A stretch of 5,178 nucleotides of DNA from JAJYZP01 sp049964535. Its GTDB lineage: Bacteria; Actinomycetota; Acidimicrobiia; Acidimicrobiales; Acidimicrobiaceae. The position numbers were made by a program, and so were the translations under genes. Of this stretch, positions 1-4,980 are shown piece by piece. The notes under the pieces are model-generated. The model was not told the DNA's origin, did not search any database, and was given only the letters and a program-made list of their open reading frames with translations. Every line of letters starts with the position of its first letter. The stretch's first letter is position 1. Location of the stretch: assembly GCA_049964535.1 (NCBI GenBank), contig JBMFXG010000178.1, forward strand, positions 1 through 5,178, in the 5' to 3' direction.

Positions 1-1
1 G

Positions 2-305
2 TTCGAGACGGTCACCTAAATCATCGACGGCGTGTTCGACCATCAGGACTCCAACGGCGGCGGGCGGATCACCTACGGCGACACCCAATGGACGACCGCC
101 GGGGCGGGAATCATGCATATCGAGACGCCTCCCGAGTTCCTGGTCGCCTCCGGCGGCCTGTTCTACGGGATCCAGCTGTGGGTTAATCTCCCGGCGGCGG
201 AGAAGTGGAACCCGCCGCACTACCAGGACCTGCGGGCCAGCGCGGCCGCCCTTTTGTCCTCGCCCGACGGGGGGCGTTGGTGCGCGGGTCATCGCTGGCG
301 AGGTC
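2..305 (+). pseudogene. Pirin-family protein, decayed N-terminal fragment
   Basis: Read in frame 2, the translation follows the pirin N-terminal cupin: FETVT, then IIDGVFDHQDSNGGG, ITYGDTQW, AGAGIMHIETPPE, GGLFYGIQLWVNLP and KWNPPHYQDLR. The His-x-Glu pair of the pirin metal site is still present (codons at 116-124). The gene is broken. A TAA at 17-19 stands where pirins have Tyr in the FETVTY motif. The frame is lost around 272-276 in a run of six G, and again near 284-287, after which VIAGEVA continues in frame 3. The usual pirin run here is SPDGG-ALVRVIAGEVAG, so homology extends to about 305. The rest of the N-terminal domain and the whole C-terminal cupin are absent, replaced by Vsr-like sequence. 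The true start lies left of the window. Pirins are bicupin proteins, some with quercetinase activity or regulatory roles; this copy cannot make one. Confidence 0.85.
266..280 (+). repeat. 15-bp direct repeat, copy 1
   Basis: The 15 bases GACGGGGGGCGTTGG are identical to those at 702-716. This copy lies in the pirin remnant (SPDGG region), exactly where its frame is first lost. The six-G run is a natural slippage site. Confidence 0.75.
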
Positions 306-546
306 GCCGTCTTTGTCGACGGGTGCTTCTGGCACGGCTGCCCCGAGCACGGCCGTCGGGAGCATCGCACAAACGGCTGGTACTGGCCGAACAAGATCGC
401 AGCCAACAAGGATAGTGATCGCGACACCGACGAGCGGCTGATCGCCGCAGGATGGATCCCGGTCCGGGTTCTGGGAGCATGAGCGGCCAGACGCGGCAGC
501 CGACCGGGATGCCGATGCCGTCCGCCGGGACGCGGCAGCCGCATGA
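306..546 (+). pseudogene. Vsr-like very short patch repair endonuclease, 5'-truncated and frameshifted
   Basis: Frame 3 reads AVFVDGCFWHGCPEHG, then TNGWYWPNKIAANKDSDRDT and AAGWIPVRV. This is the signature half of Vsr-type mismatch endonucleases: the FVDGCFWHGCP core, a Trp-x-x-Lys-Ile helix, an Asp/Arg-rich segment, then GW-x-x-VRVWEHE. Frame 3 ends at a TGA at 477-479, giving VRVLGA. Shifting one base at 471-472 restores WEHERPDAAADRDADAVRR, the expected C-terminus, up to a TGA at 544-546, so one extra base near 471 broke the frame. The N-terminal half, including the region of the catalytic Asp in E. coli Vsr, is missing; pirin sequence sits there instead. Vsr nicks T:G mismatches left by deamination of 5-methylcytosine and normally accompanies a cytosine-5 methyltransferase. 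No methyltransferase is visible here. The fragment is almost certainly non-functional. Confidence 0.85.
490..541 (+). repeat. 13-bp direct repeat pair inside the Vsr remnant tail
   Basis: GACGCGGCAGCCG occurs at 490-502 and again at 529-541, 39 bp (13 codons) apart. In the restored Vsr frame each copy encodes Asp-Ala-Ala-Ala. It may be a small in-frame duplication, or simply Ala/Arg-rich codon usage at a Vsr C-terminus. Confidence 0.5.
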
Positions 547-691
547 CCTCAGAGTCCGTGCTGCGCGACTTCCGCGCAGTCGAAGGGATGAGCAGTGCTC
601 TCATCGACGGCCAACCCGCTGCGGGCGGGGAGGTGTTGTGATCGTGGCTGACCTGCGTGCCGTTGACATCGCCGATGGTTGAGGGCGTCAC
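547..691. other. Degenerate stretch with no recognisable gene
   Basis: An ATG at 543-545 overlaps the Vsr remnant stop and opens a 32-codon reading frame (MTSESVLRDFRAVEG onward) ending with TGA at 639-641. A further frame from a GTG at 638 gives VIVADLRAVDIADG and stops at 680-682. I recognise neither, and both are too short to trust. On the minus strand the transposase frame stays open through much of this stretch but shows no family motif. It is probably the rubble of genes once next to vsr. Confidence 0.4.
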
Positions 692-831
692 GTCCCATGC
701 AGACGGGGGGCGTTGGCTAAGAGACCGGTGGGGCCGGTGCGCGGTGTAGTGCTCGATGTACTCGTCACGGACTGCTTCGAGGTGGCGGCGGCCGAGGATG
801 AGCATCCGGTCGAGACACGGGCGTAGCCGAT
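692..831 (-). mobile_element. Integrase-core transposase, C-terminal remnant of an IS element
   Basis: On the minus strand, 817 down to 692 reads CLDRMLILGRRHLEAVRDEY, then IEHYTAHRPHRSLSQRPPSAW. This is the C-terminal block of DDE integrase-core (rve-type) transposases of the IS3/IS481 kind: R-x-ECLDR-hydrophobic-L, GRRHLE, EY-x-x-HYN-x-x-RPHRSL-x-QRPP. Just upstream (831-817), in another frame, is IGYAR, which fits the segment (FVGTAR) that normally precedes ECLD. About seven bases seem to be missing near 817, breaking the frame. The catalytic DDE domain and both terminal inverted repeats are not seen, so the element is dead. IGYARVST also resembles the start of a serine recombinase, but the frame loses that similarity at once. 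Confidence 0.75.
702..716 (+). repeat. 15-bp direct repeat, copy 2
   Basis: This is identical to 266-280. On the minus strand it encodes the SQRPPS end of the integrase-core transposase remnant. A shared 15-mer between unrelated gene families may mark a past recombination, but chance in GC-rich DNA is not excluded. Confidence 0.7.
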
Positions 832-994
832 GCGCAGTGCTGATGCTCCATGTGTCCGGATCTCGAAACTCATGTAGAGCCTGATCTACTGAGAACAGGA
901 TGCGAGAATGGTTTATGAGAATGCTTGCCGAACTCGGATTGTTACGTGGTTATCAGCGAGGCCATTCCTTCTCGGAATTCCTCGTTTGTGAGAG
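832..994. other. Intergenic region between IS remnant and regulator gene
   Basis: No convincing gene is present. Reading frames on either strand here lack family motifs and are mostly shadows of the regulator that ends at 995. The stretch contains one imperfect hairpin (957-984), listed separately. The inner edge of the lost IS element probably lies within it, but I find no matching terminal repeat or target duplication. Confidence 0.45.
957..984 (-). terminator. Candidate hairpin downstream of the regulator gene
   Basis: Two nested stems form: CGAGG (957-961) with CCTCG (980-984), and ATTCC (964-968) with GGAAT (974-978), around a five-base loop, with a 2-to-1 base internal bulge. It begins 10 bp past the regulator stop. 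There is no clear U-tract on the minus strand, so it may be a weak or Rho-assisted terminator, or a chance structure. Confidence 0.35.
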
Positions 995-1537
995 TCACTC
1001 CGCTTCGGAACCTGGGAGGAAAACCGTCCCGAGAATACGTCGCTTGCGTCCTACCTTTGGGGCATTCGACAATCGAGGCTGTATGACCGCGACCAGCTCC
1101 CGAGCAAGTTCTGCAAATTCTGAATCGTCGAGCCACATCCCAGCCAGGTTGTAGCTGACTCCATCTCGCAGCGGATCGAGAGTGCCCCGAGCGAGGTAGC
1201 GGTCGAAGTCCCCGATTAGTCCCGCTACATAAGCCAGGAATGCCTGGCGGTGCTCGTCGGGCGTCATCTTCTTCAGCTCGTGCAGGCTGATGCTCGCTGC
1301 AGCAGTTCGGAGCACATACGTCCGTTCGACAGCGCCACGGACCCGGCGCTCAGAGACGAGCGAAAGGGCACCGCCGTCAACCAGCCGTGCGACGTGCCGG
1401 TAGAGGCTCGCTGCTGGTACATCAGGCATTTCTTCTCGGAGCTGCGTGGTATTGAGCGCACGGTCTCCAAGAAATGCCTGCACGATGCGCAAGCGCACCG
1501 GATGGAGGAGCAGGTCAGCGCTGGTCATATCTTCCAT
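995..1537 (-). CDS. Winged helix-turn-helix transcriptional regulator (HTH_20/ArsR-like)
   Basis: This is a 180-residue cytoplasmic DNA-binding protein. Residues 4-76 form the winged HTH: TSADLLLHPVRLRIVQAFLG (helix 1 with the ArsR-like HP-x-R-x-x-I signature), TTQLREEMPDVPAASLYRHV (helix-turn-helix with the recognition helix), then a wing with RRVRGAVERTYVL. Residues 80-165 are mostly helical and acidic (LHELKKMTPDEHRQAF, GDFDRYLARGTLD, WLDDSEFAEL), as in actinobacterial regulators of this type, and probably serve for dimerisation or ligand binding. No metal-binding Cys cluster is seen, so a metal sensor is unlikely. The gene diverges from a membrane-protein/ABC-transporter operon and probably controls it; that is inference from position. 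Start: ATG at 1537; an ATG three codons in (Met4) is an equally good alternative, and neither has a strong Shine-Dalgarno. I know no specific name for it. Confidence 0.88.
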   Translation of the reverse strand: MEDMTSADLLLHPVRLRIVQAFLGDRALNTTQLREEMPDVPAASLYRHVARLVDGGALSLVSERRVRGAVERTYVLRTAAASISLHELKKMTPDEHRQAFLAYVAGLIGDFDRYLARGTLDPLRDGVSYNLAGMWLDDSEFAELARELVAVIQPRLSNAPKVGRKRRILGTVFLPGSEAE

Positions 1538-1602
1538 TCTACCATACGGGTATCGATTATGATAACGTTCCTAATAGTGATATCAATGACAAGGAGCGTC
1601 TG
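1538..1602. promoter_or_regulatory. Divergent promoter region between regulator and ABC operon
   Basis: The 65 bp are clearly AT-richer than the flanking genes. On the plus strand TATGAT (1558-1563) matches the -10 consensus at five of six positions, without a good -35 at normal spacing. On the minus strand TATGGT (1546-1541) could be a -10 for a leaderless or very short-leader regulator transcript. Small symmetric elements that could be part of an operator are TACC/GGTA (1540-1543, 1549-1552), ATCGAT (1552-1557) and TGATATCA (1578-1585). A strong Shine-Dalgarno AAGGAG (1591-1596) sits 6 nt before the ATG at 1603. Which element binds the regulator cannot be told from one sequence. Confidence 0.5.
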
Positions 1603-1785
1603 ATGGGTACAGCGGCACCAATCCTCGTTCTCGTTGTGGCCATCGCCTTTGCGGTCTACTGCCTTACTGACCTCGTTCGAGCTTCTGAGGTGCGCTACCT
1701 CCCGAAGTGGCTGTGGGGAATCATTATCTGTATCTCGATTCCTATCGGCGGCATCATCTACCTCGTAGGGGGGAAGCAACGGTGA
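1603..1785 (+). CDS. Small two-helix membrane protein, PLDc_N-like
   Basis: This 60-residue protein has two predicted membrane helices, at about residues 5-24 (APILVLVVAIAFAVYCLTDL) and 37-55 (LWGIIICISIPIGGIIYLV). They are joined by a short charged loop containing RASEVRYLPKWLW, and the tail is basic (GGKQR). The pattern hydrophobic helix - D - x(7-10) - LPKW-x-W - hydrophobic helix - GGI-x-YL-x-GG is that of the phospholipase D nuclease N-terminal (PLDc_N) domain, which in Actinobacteria often occurs as a stand-alone small protein beside ABC exporters. No nuclease domain is present. It may be an accessory subunit or membrane anchor for the transporter encoded next; its role is unknown. Start: ATG at 1603 with AAGGAG six bases upstream; in-frame upstream extensions lack a ribosome site. 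Its stop overlaps the next start (GTGA, 1782-1785). Confidence 0.85.
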   Translation: MGTAAPILVLVVAIAFAVYCLTDLVRASEVRYLPKWLWGIIICISIPIGGIIYLVGGKQR

Positions 1786-2717
1786 TCCAAGTCAAGCAGC
1801 TCACCAAGCGCTTCGGAACTGTCACTGCGGTGGATTGTCTGAGCTTCACTGTCCAGCCGGGACACGTCACTGGGTTTCTCGGCCCGAATGGTGCAGGGAA
1901 GTCCACCACGATGCGCGTCATCCTCGGCCTTGACGCACCAACGTCGGGGGCTGCCCTTGTTGGTGGTCGGCACTATCAGGACATCATCCGACCGCTCCAC
2001 GAGGTTGGTTCGTTGATTGATGCGAACGCCGTTCACCCTGGACGCACGGCTTGGCTTCACCTGCTATCGATCGCCCAAAGCAACGGGATTCGAGAGAGTC
2101 GAGTCGCCGAGGTGCTAGAGATGACGGGTGTTGACACCGCAAAGGACAGGCGGGTCAAGGAGTTCTCACTCGGCATGAAACAGCGACTCGGCATCGCAAC
2201 CGCACTTCTCGGTGACCCTCCGATCCTCGTCTTCGACGAGCCGGTCAACGGGTTGGACCCAGAAGGTGTCCATTGGATACGTGAGCTCTTCAAATCGCTG
2301 GCGAGCGAGGGACGCACCGTCTTTGTCTCCAGTCACCTGATGAGCGAGATGGCACTGACAGCCGACCACTTGATCATCGTAGGGCGAGGTCGGCTGTTGG
2401 CTGACACCCCTACGGACAAGTTCATCGGGTCTGCAGGACATCACGACGTGCTGGTGCGGTCGCCACGAGCTGACGATCTCAAAGAACTACTCACCTCAAG
2501 AGGTGCAGCCGTAGCCTTAGAGGACGACGGAGCGCTGGTCGTCACCGGAATGGACCCGTCAATCATCGCAGATGCCGCTTCATCGCAAGGAATTGCTATC
2601 CACGAGCTGGTCCCCCGTCATGCCTCCCTGGAGGATGCATATCTGAAGCTTACGAGCGACAGTGTCGAGTACCGAATGGGTGGAGAATCGCCTGAGGGAA
2701 CGGTGACCGGATCATGA
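1782..2717 (+). CDS. ABC transporter ATP-binding protein (exporter type)
   Basis: This 311-residue cytoplasmic ATPase energises the permease encoded directly downstream. All core motifs are visible: Walker A GPNGAGKST (34-42), signature LGMKQR (130-135), Walker B ILVFDEP (148-154) with catalytic Glu153, D-loop GLDP (157-160) and H-loop SSH (183-185). At the Q-loop position it reads VGSLIDANAVHPGRTAW without the usual Gln, as in many actinobacterial DrrA/BcrA-like ATPases with the HPGR-x-A motif. Residues about 215-300 form the accessory C-terminal domain ending SLEDAYLKLT, also typical of this group. Start: GTG at 1782, with AGGGGGG (1767-1773) upstream and homology (IQVKQLTKRFG) beginning immediately; earlier in-frame starts lie inside the upstream gene. 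The substrate is unknown; relatives export antibiotics, peptides or lipids. Overlaps of 4 nt at both ends point to translational coupling. Confidence 0.95.
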   Translation: MIQVKQLTKRFGTVTAVDCLSFTVQPGHVTGFLGPNGAGKSTTMRVILGLDAPTSGAALVGGRHYQDIIRPLHEVGSLIDANAVHPGRTAWLHLLSIAQSNGIRESRVAEVLEMTGVDTAKDRRVKEFSLGMKQRLGIATALLGDPPILVFDEPVNGLDPEGVHWIRELFKSLASEGRTVFVSSHLMSEMALTADHLIIVGRGRLLADTPTDKFIGSAGHHDVLVRSPRADDLKELLTSRGAAVALEDDGALVVTGMDPSIIADAASSQGIAIHELVPRHASLEDAYLKLTSDSVEYRMGGESPEGTVTGS

Positions 2718-3511
2718 GCACCACACCGGCGAATGTGCAGGTCGACCCATCTCTACCAGTCCGAGCACGGGACATTCTTATCTCCGAGTGGACCAAGCTT
2801 CGCTCGGTCCGATCCACCTTCTGGACGCTCTTGATTGCAGCGGTCACAGCAGTTGGTGCGAGTGCAGTCCTCGCGTTCTCCACCAGAGGGTCCGGGAAGA
2901 CGCCATTCGATCCCCTGGGATCGGTATTCGTCGGGTGGCTTGAGTACCCGGTGCTTGCCGTCGGCGTGCTCGGGGTCCTGGTCTTCACTTCCGAGTACAG
3001 CACTGGTCAGATTCGGACAACCTTTGCCGCAGTGCCACGCCGTCGAGCCGTCCTTGCTGCCAAGGCTGGAGTGATGGGGATTGTCACTCTAGTACTCGGA
3101 GAGCTGTTTGCCTTCGCTTCGTTCTTTCTCAGCGAGGCGATCCTGTCCGGCCACAAGAACAGCTTGTCGATATCGCACCCTGGCGTACTCGGTGCTGTCT
3201 GCGCAGCGGGTGTCTCACTATTTGCCGTCGCCATAGTCGGTGTCGGCCTGGGAGCGATCATCCGCCAGACGGCAGGAGCCGTGGTGGCCCTCCCAGCTAT
3301 CATCTATCTTCCGCTCGTCGCACTCTCATTGCCAGCACCGTGGAGTGACAGGATCGGCGAGTTCACCATGCTCATGGCTGCGTATCAAACGGTATCACTT
3401 CACCCGCTGTCCGGCCTTCTCTCACCGGGGCTTTCCATGTTGGTGCTTCTAGCGTGGTCTGCCGTACTGTTGCTGGTCGCAGGAGTCATAATTACTCGCC
3501 GGGATGCGTGA
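2714..3511 (+). CDS. ABC-2 type transporter permease
   Basis: This 265-residue integral membrane protein should pair with the preceding ATPase, probably as a dimer. The cytoplasmic N-terminus carries the conserved SEWTKLRSVRSTFWTLL coupling segment (24-40). About six membrane helices follow, near residues 35-56, 71-92, 116-140, 156-183, 187-207 and 239-260. After helix 2 comes SEYSTGQIRTTFAAVPRR (93-110), the hallmark cytoplasmic loop of actinobacterial ABC-2 permeases. The C-terminus is the usual short basic cytoplasmic end (ITRRDA). Length is normal and no damage is seen. The ATG at 2714 overlaps the ATPase stop (ATGA); only a weak purine-rich stretch (2694-2700) lies upstream, so re-initiation from the preceding gene is likely. 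Substrate not inferable. Confidence 0.93.
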   Translation: MSTTPANVQVDPSLPVRARDILISEWTKLRSVRSTFWTLLIAAVTAVGASAVLAFSTRGSGKTPFDPLGSVFVGWLEYPVLAVGVLGVLVFTSEYSTGQIRTTFAAVPRRRAVLAAKAGVMGIVTLVLGELFAFASFFLSEAILSGHKNSLSISHPGVLGAVCAAGVSLFAVAIVGVGLGAIIRQTAGAVVALPAIIYLPLVALSLPAPWSDRIGEFTMLMAAYQTVSLHPLSGLLSPGLSMLVLLAWSAVLLLVAGVIITRRDA

Positions 3512-3519
3512 GTTCCCGG
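3499..3519 (+). terminator. Candidate hairpin at the end of the ABC operon
   Basis: CCGGGA (3499-3504) pairs with TCCCGG (3514-3519) around a 9-nt loop that contains the permease stop codon. With one bulged G the stem extends to a further G-C pair. No T-run follows, so intrinsic termination would be weak. The 59-bp gap between the convergent permease and VOC genes (3512-3570) shows no better candidate. Confidence 0.3.
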
Positions 3520-3570
3520 GCGCGGTTGCTTCCTGCAGCTAAACCCCCGTTTGCGAGATCGCGGGTCCGC

Positions 3571-4023
3571 TCACGGTGCCGGGATGTCGAGCCATGGCGC
3601 GACGGTCTCGCATCCGAACTCCTCGGGAGCCACGTCACACATGGTCTCACAGAACTGCCAATGATGCCCGGCAAGGTCCGCCATCGTGAAGTCGCGCTCG
3701 CCGTACTCACGATCAGTCGGCGGTTCCAGCACGCGAGCGCCGTAGGTGCGAACCCGCTCAAACTGCACATCGACATGCTCGACTTGCACCCTGATTGTGT
3801 GAGTCACTGAGCCACGGGTCGGTGAGTCGTCACGGCCGCTGCCGTCGGCGACGATCATCGCTCCGTCGTCGCCGATGCCCAGTTGCGCCCGATGGCTCTC
3901 GCCGATCCGCGTTCGTTCGACGAAGCCGAACGCCGTGGTTAGCCATACCACCGCTTCCCGAACGTCGGGGTAGTAAAGAATTGGAACCACCGTCGTTGGG
4001 GGAACGGCCCTGTTTCCATTCAT
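3571..4023 (-). CDS. VOC family protein (glyoxalase/bleomycin-resistance/dioxygenase fold)
   Basis: This 150-residue single-subunit VOC protein is probably a cytoplasmic dimer. The first beta-alpha-beta-beta-beta module is TVVPILYYPDVREAVVWLTTAFGF (printed in parts: VVPILYYPD, then AVVWLTTAFGF) up to GAMIVAD at about residue 59. The second starts near residue 76 with TIRVQVEHVDVQFERV and ends EPPTDREYGERDF, DLAGHHWQF. The PPTDREYGERDF-x-x-x-DLAGH-x-W block is characteristic of PhnB/glyoxalase-like VOC proteins in Actinobacteria. The C-terminus (residues 127-150) holds a Cys-containing extension of unclear role. The exact reaction cannot be assigned; VOC members include lyases, dioxygenases and drug-binding proteins. 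Start: ATG at 4023, with GGAGG (4037-4033) nine bases upstream; a TTG one codon earlier is possible but less likely. It is convergent to the ABC operon, and its neighbours do not suggest a pathway. Confidence 0.9.
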   Translation of the reverse strand: MNGNRAVPPTTVVPILYYPDVREAVVWLTTAFGFVERTRIGESHRAQLGIGDDGAMIVADGSGRDDSPTRGSVTHTIRVQVEHVDVQFERVRTYGARVLEPPTDREYGERDFTMADLAGHHWQFCETMCDVAPEEFGCETVAPWLDIPAP

Positions 4024-4190
4024 CAAGTCATTCCTCCAAGCGGACCGCGAGCGATCTTGTCGAGTTCTTGCGTGAGTTCACGCATGTGACAGGGGCTGTT
4101 GATTACAAAATCCTCCGGCAAGACTTGGGTTTTAAAGCCTTGGCCTTTTTGGGCTGTCGGCGGTTTGTGTACGAAACCGATGAAAACTCC
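4024..4190 (-). promoter_or_regulatory. Upstream region of the VOC gene
   Basis: These 167 bp lie between the VOC start and the stop of the next minus-strand gene. They include a Shine-Dalgarno GGAGG (4037-4033) and a palindrome (4069-4084, listed separately). A possible but poor promoter is TTGTAA followed at 17 bp by ATGCGT, overlapping the palindrome. The 4110-4160 section is AT-rich with A and T runs. No coding frame here looks real. Confidence 0.4.
4069..4084. promoter_or_regulatory. 16-bp perfect palindrome upstream of the VOC gene
   Basis: TGCGTGA-GT-TCACGCA has 7-bp arms around a 2-base centre, 45 bp upstream of the VOC start codon. The size and dyad symmetry suit an operator for a dimeric repressor. 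No dedicated regulator is adjacent except the SufR-like gene, whose own upstream repeat has a different sequence. Confidence 0.5.
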
Positions 4191-4910
4191 TTAATCTTCG
4201 AGCTGGCTTTCCTCTGCTCCACCCACCCGTATGCGGCATCCGGCTCGTCTCGGCTCACGAACTGTGAGCTTCAGCTTGATCCGAGGATCGAGCTCTTGCA
4301 TCATTCCTTCCAAGAGCCCAAGATGGAGTTGGCAGACCGTGCCTGGATCTACCGAAGCAACCTCCACATAGGGGCAGCATTCCAGCACGAACTCCAATCC
4401 TTTGTCGGATCGGCTTAGCCTTGGACTGAAGCCTTCGATATCGAGACTGTCGTGGAGAGCTTTAAGCGCGCTCGGCTTGGGACCCTTTGACCTTCGAAGC
4501 CGCCTTTTGCCCGCTTCTTGCCCAACATCTCTGGCGGATCGTTTCGATTTCAGGATTTCTGCCATGAGGATGGCAACAGTTTGGTAGGGCCCCTCGGTGT
4601 TCCAAGTACCCGGAACCTGGGGGCTGATGGAGTAAAGCAGTCTCGGGCGGCCTGGTTTCGAGCGAGTCTCAAGCTGATCGATGACCAACTGCGCGTCTTT
4701 GAGCACGGCCAGATGCTGTCTTACCGCATTGTGGTTGACCTGAAGCAGTTCAGTGAGCTCATCGACGTAAACCGGACGCTTAGCCTCATCTATGTAGCGA
4801 AAGATCCGATATCTCGTCGGGTCTCCCAATGCCTTTGCCTCTCTCAGAGTTGCGTCGATCTGCGGGTTCACATCGTTCGCTTTGCGAAGCTCCGATTTTT
4901 CTGTCATCAT
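4191..4910 (-). CDS. ArsR/SufR-like transcriptional regulator with Cys-bearing C-terminal domain
   Basis: This is a 239-residue DNA-binding regulator. Residues 22-95 form a winged HTH: LREAKALGDPTRYRIFRYI, then VDELTELLQVNHNAVRQHLA (helix-turn-helix), LKDAQLV, and a wing with KPGRPRLLYSIS. This GRPR-x-x-Y wing is typical of the COG2345/SufR group. The C-terminal part has ECCPYVEVA (177-185), TVCQLHLGLLEG (191-202) and AGCRIRV (223-229), matching the CPY-x-x-VA … VC-x-x-HLGLL-x-G signature of that group. In characterised SufR proteins the C-terminal cysteines bind an iron-sulfur cluster; here Cys178, 179, 193 and 225 are candidates, but cluster binding is inference. It diverges from a hemerythrin-like gene. 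Start: ATG at 4910 (a second ATG follows). There is no Shine-Dalgarno; a -10 six bases upstream suggests a leaderless mRNA. The gene looks intact. Confidence 0.9.
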   Translation of the reverse strand: MMTEKSELRKANDVNPQIDATLREAKALGDPTRYRIFRYIDEAKRPVYVDELTELLQVNHNAVRQHLAVLKDAQLVIDQLETRSKPGRPRLLYSISPQVPGTWNTEGPYQTVAILMAEILKSKRSARDVGQEAGKRRLRRSKGPKPSALKALHDSLDIEGFSPRLSRSDKGLEFVLECCPYVEVASVDPGTVCQLHLGLLEGMMQELDPRIKLKLTVREPRRAGCRIRVGGAEESQLED

Positions 4911-4911
4911 T

Positions 4912-4931
4912 TTTCTAGTATATGCTAGAAA
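4912..4931. promoter_or_regulatory. 20-bp perfect inverted repeat, candidate operator of the divergent pair
   Basis: TTTCTAG (4912-4918) and CTAGAAA (4925-4931) are perfect 7-bp arms around the 6-base centre TATATG. The repeat begins one base upstream of the regulator's ATG. It covers the -10 candidates of both directions: TATACT on the minus strand (4922-4917) and TATGCT on the plus strand (4921-4926). A dimer bound here would block both promoters, so negative autoregulation and repression of the hemerythrin gene is the simplest reading. Confidence 0.65.
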
Positions 4932-4945
4932 TTAGTGAGCGTGAA
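4917..4945 (-). promoter_or_regulatory. Promoter of the SufR-like regulator, probably leaderless
   Basis: The minus strand has TTCACG (4945-4940, four of six to the -35 consensus), a 17-bp spacer and TATACT (4922-4917, five of six to the -10). Six bases then separate the -10 from the ATG at 4910, so transcription would start at or next to the A of the ATG. This fits the lack of a Shine-Dalgarno and is common in Actinobacteria. Confidence 0.55.
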
Positions 4946-4972
4946 ATCAAAATTGCACGTTTTCAAGAGGAG
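4921..4972 (+). promoter_or_regulatory. Promoter and ribosome binding site of the hemerythrin-like gene
   Basis: TATGCT (4921-4926) is a plausible -10 with only a poor -35 (TTTCTG, 4898-4903) at 17 bp, which could mean activator dependence or a different promoter class. A leader of roughly 48 nt would follow. AGAGGAG (4966-4972) lies 8 nt before the ATG at 4981 and decides that start. In contrast to the regulator, this mRNA has a leader and a strong ribosome site. Confidence 0.5.
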
Positions 4973-4980
4973 TTAATCTG

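Noticed and set aside
543..641. 32-codon ORF starting with an ATGA overlap on the Vsr remnant stop
   Set aside because: It is short, unrecognised, sits in decayed DNA and has no downstream continuation; the overlap exists only because of the frameshift-restored Vsr end.
688..873. Minus-strand frame with IGYARVST, resembling the N-terminus of a serine recombinase/resolvase
   Set aside because: Similarity stops after eight residues, the rest is Ser/Thr-rich shadow, and a different frame of the same DNA gives a long, clear transposase C-terminus.
900..1154. Plus-strand 84-codon ORF
   Set aside because: Mostly antisense to the regulator's 3' end, with no family resemblance and poor codon bias.
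1707..1781. N-terminal extension of the ABC ATPase from an in-frame upstream start
   Set aside because: It would lie inside the small membrane protein gene, encodes no ABC homology, and the GTG at 1782 has its own ribosome site.
4125..4160. Possible terminator for the SufR-like gene (AGCC/GGCT arms with A and T runs)
   Set aside because: Only 4-bp stems with competing pairings and no stem followed by a proper T-run on the minus strand.
3795..4418. Plus-strand 207-codon ORF spanning the VOC 5' end and the SufR-like gene's 3' end
   Set aside because: Low-complexity Arg/Ser-rich translation antisense to two well-supported genes; a shadow frame.
4518..4928. Plus-strand 136-codon ORF
   Set aside because: It lies wholly antisense to the SufR-like regulator's N-terminal half, with no ribosome site or motifs.
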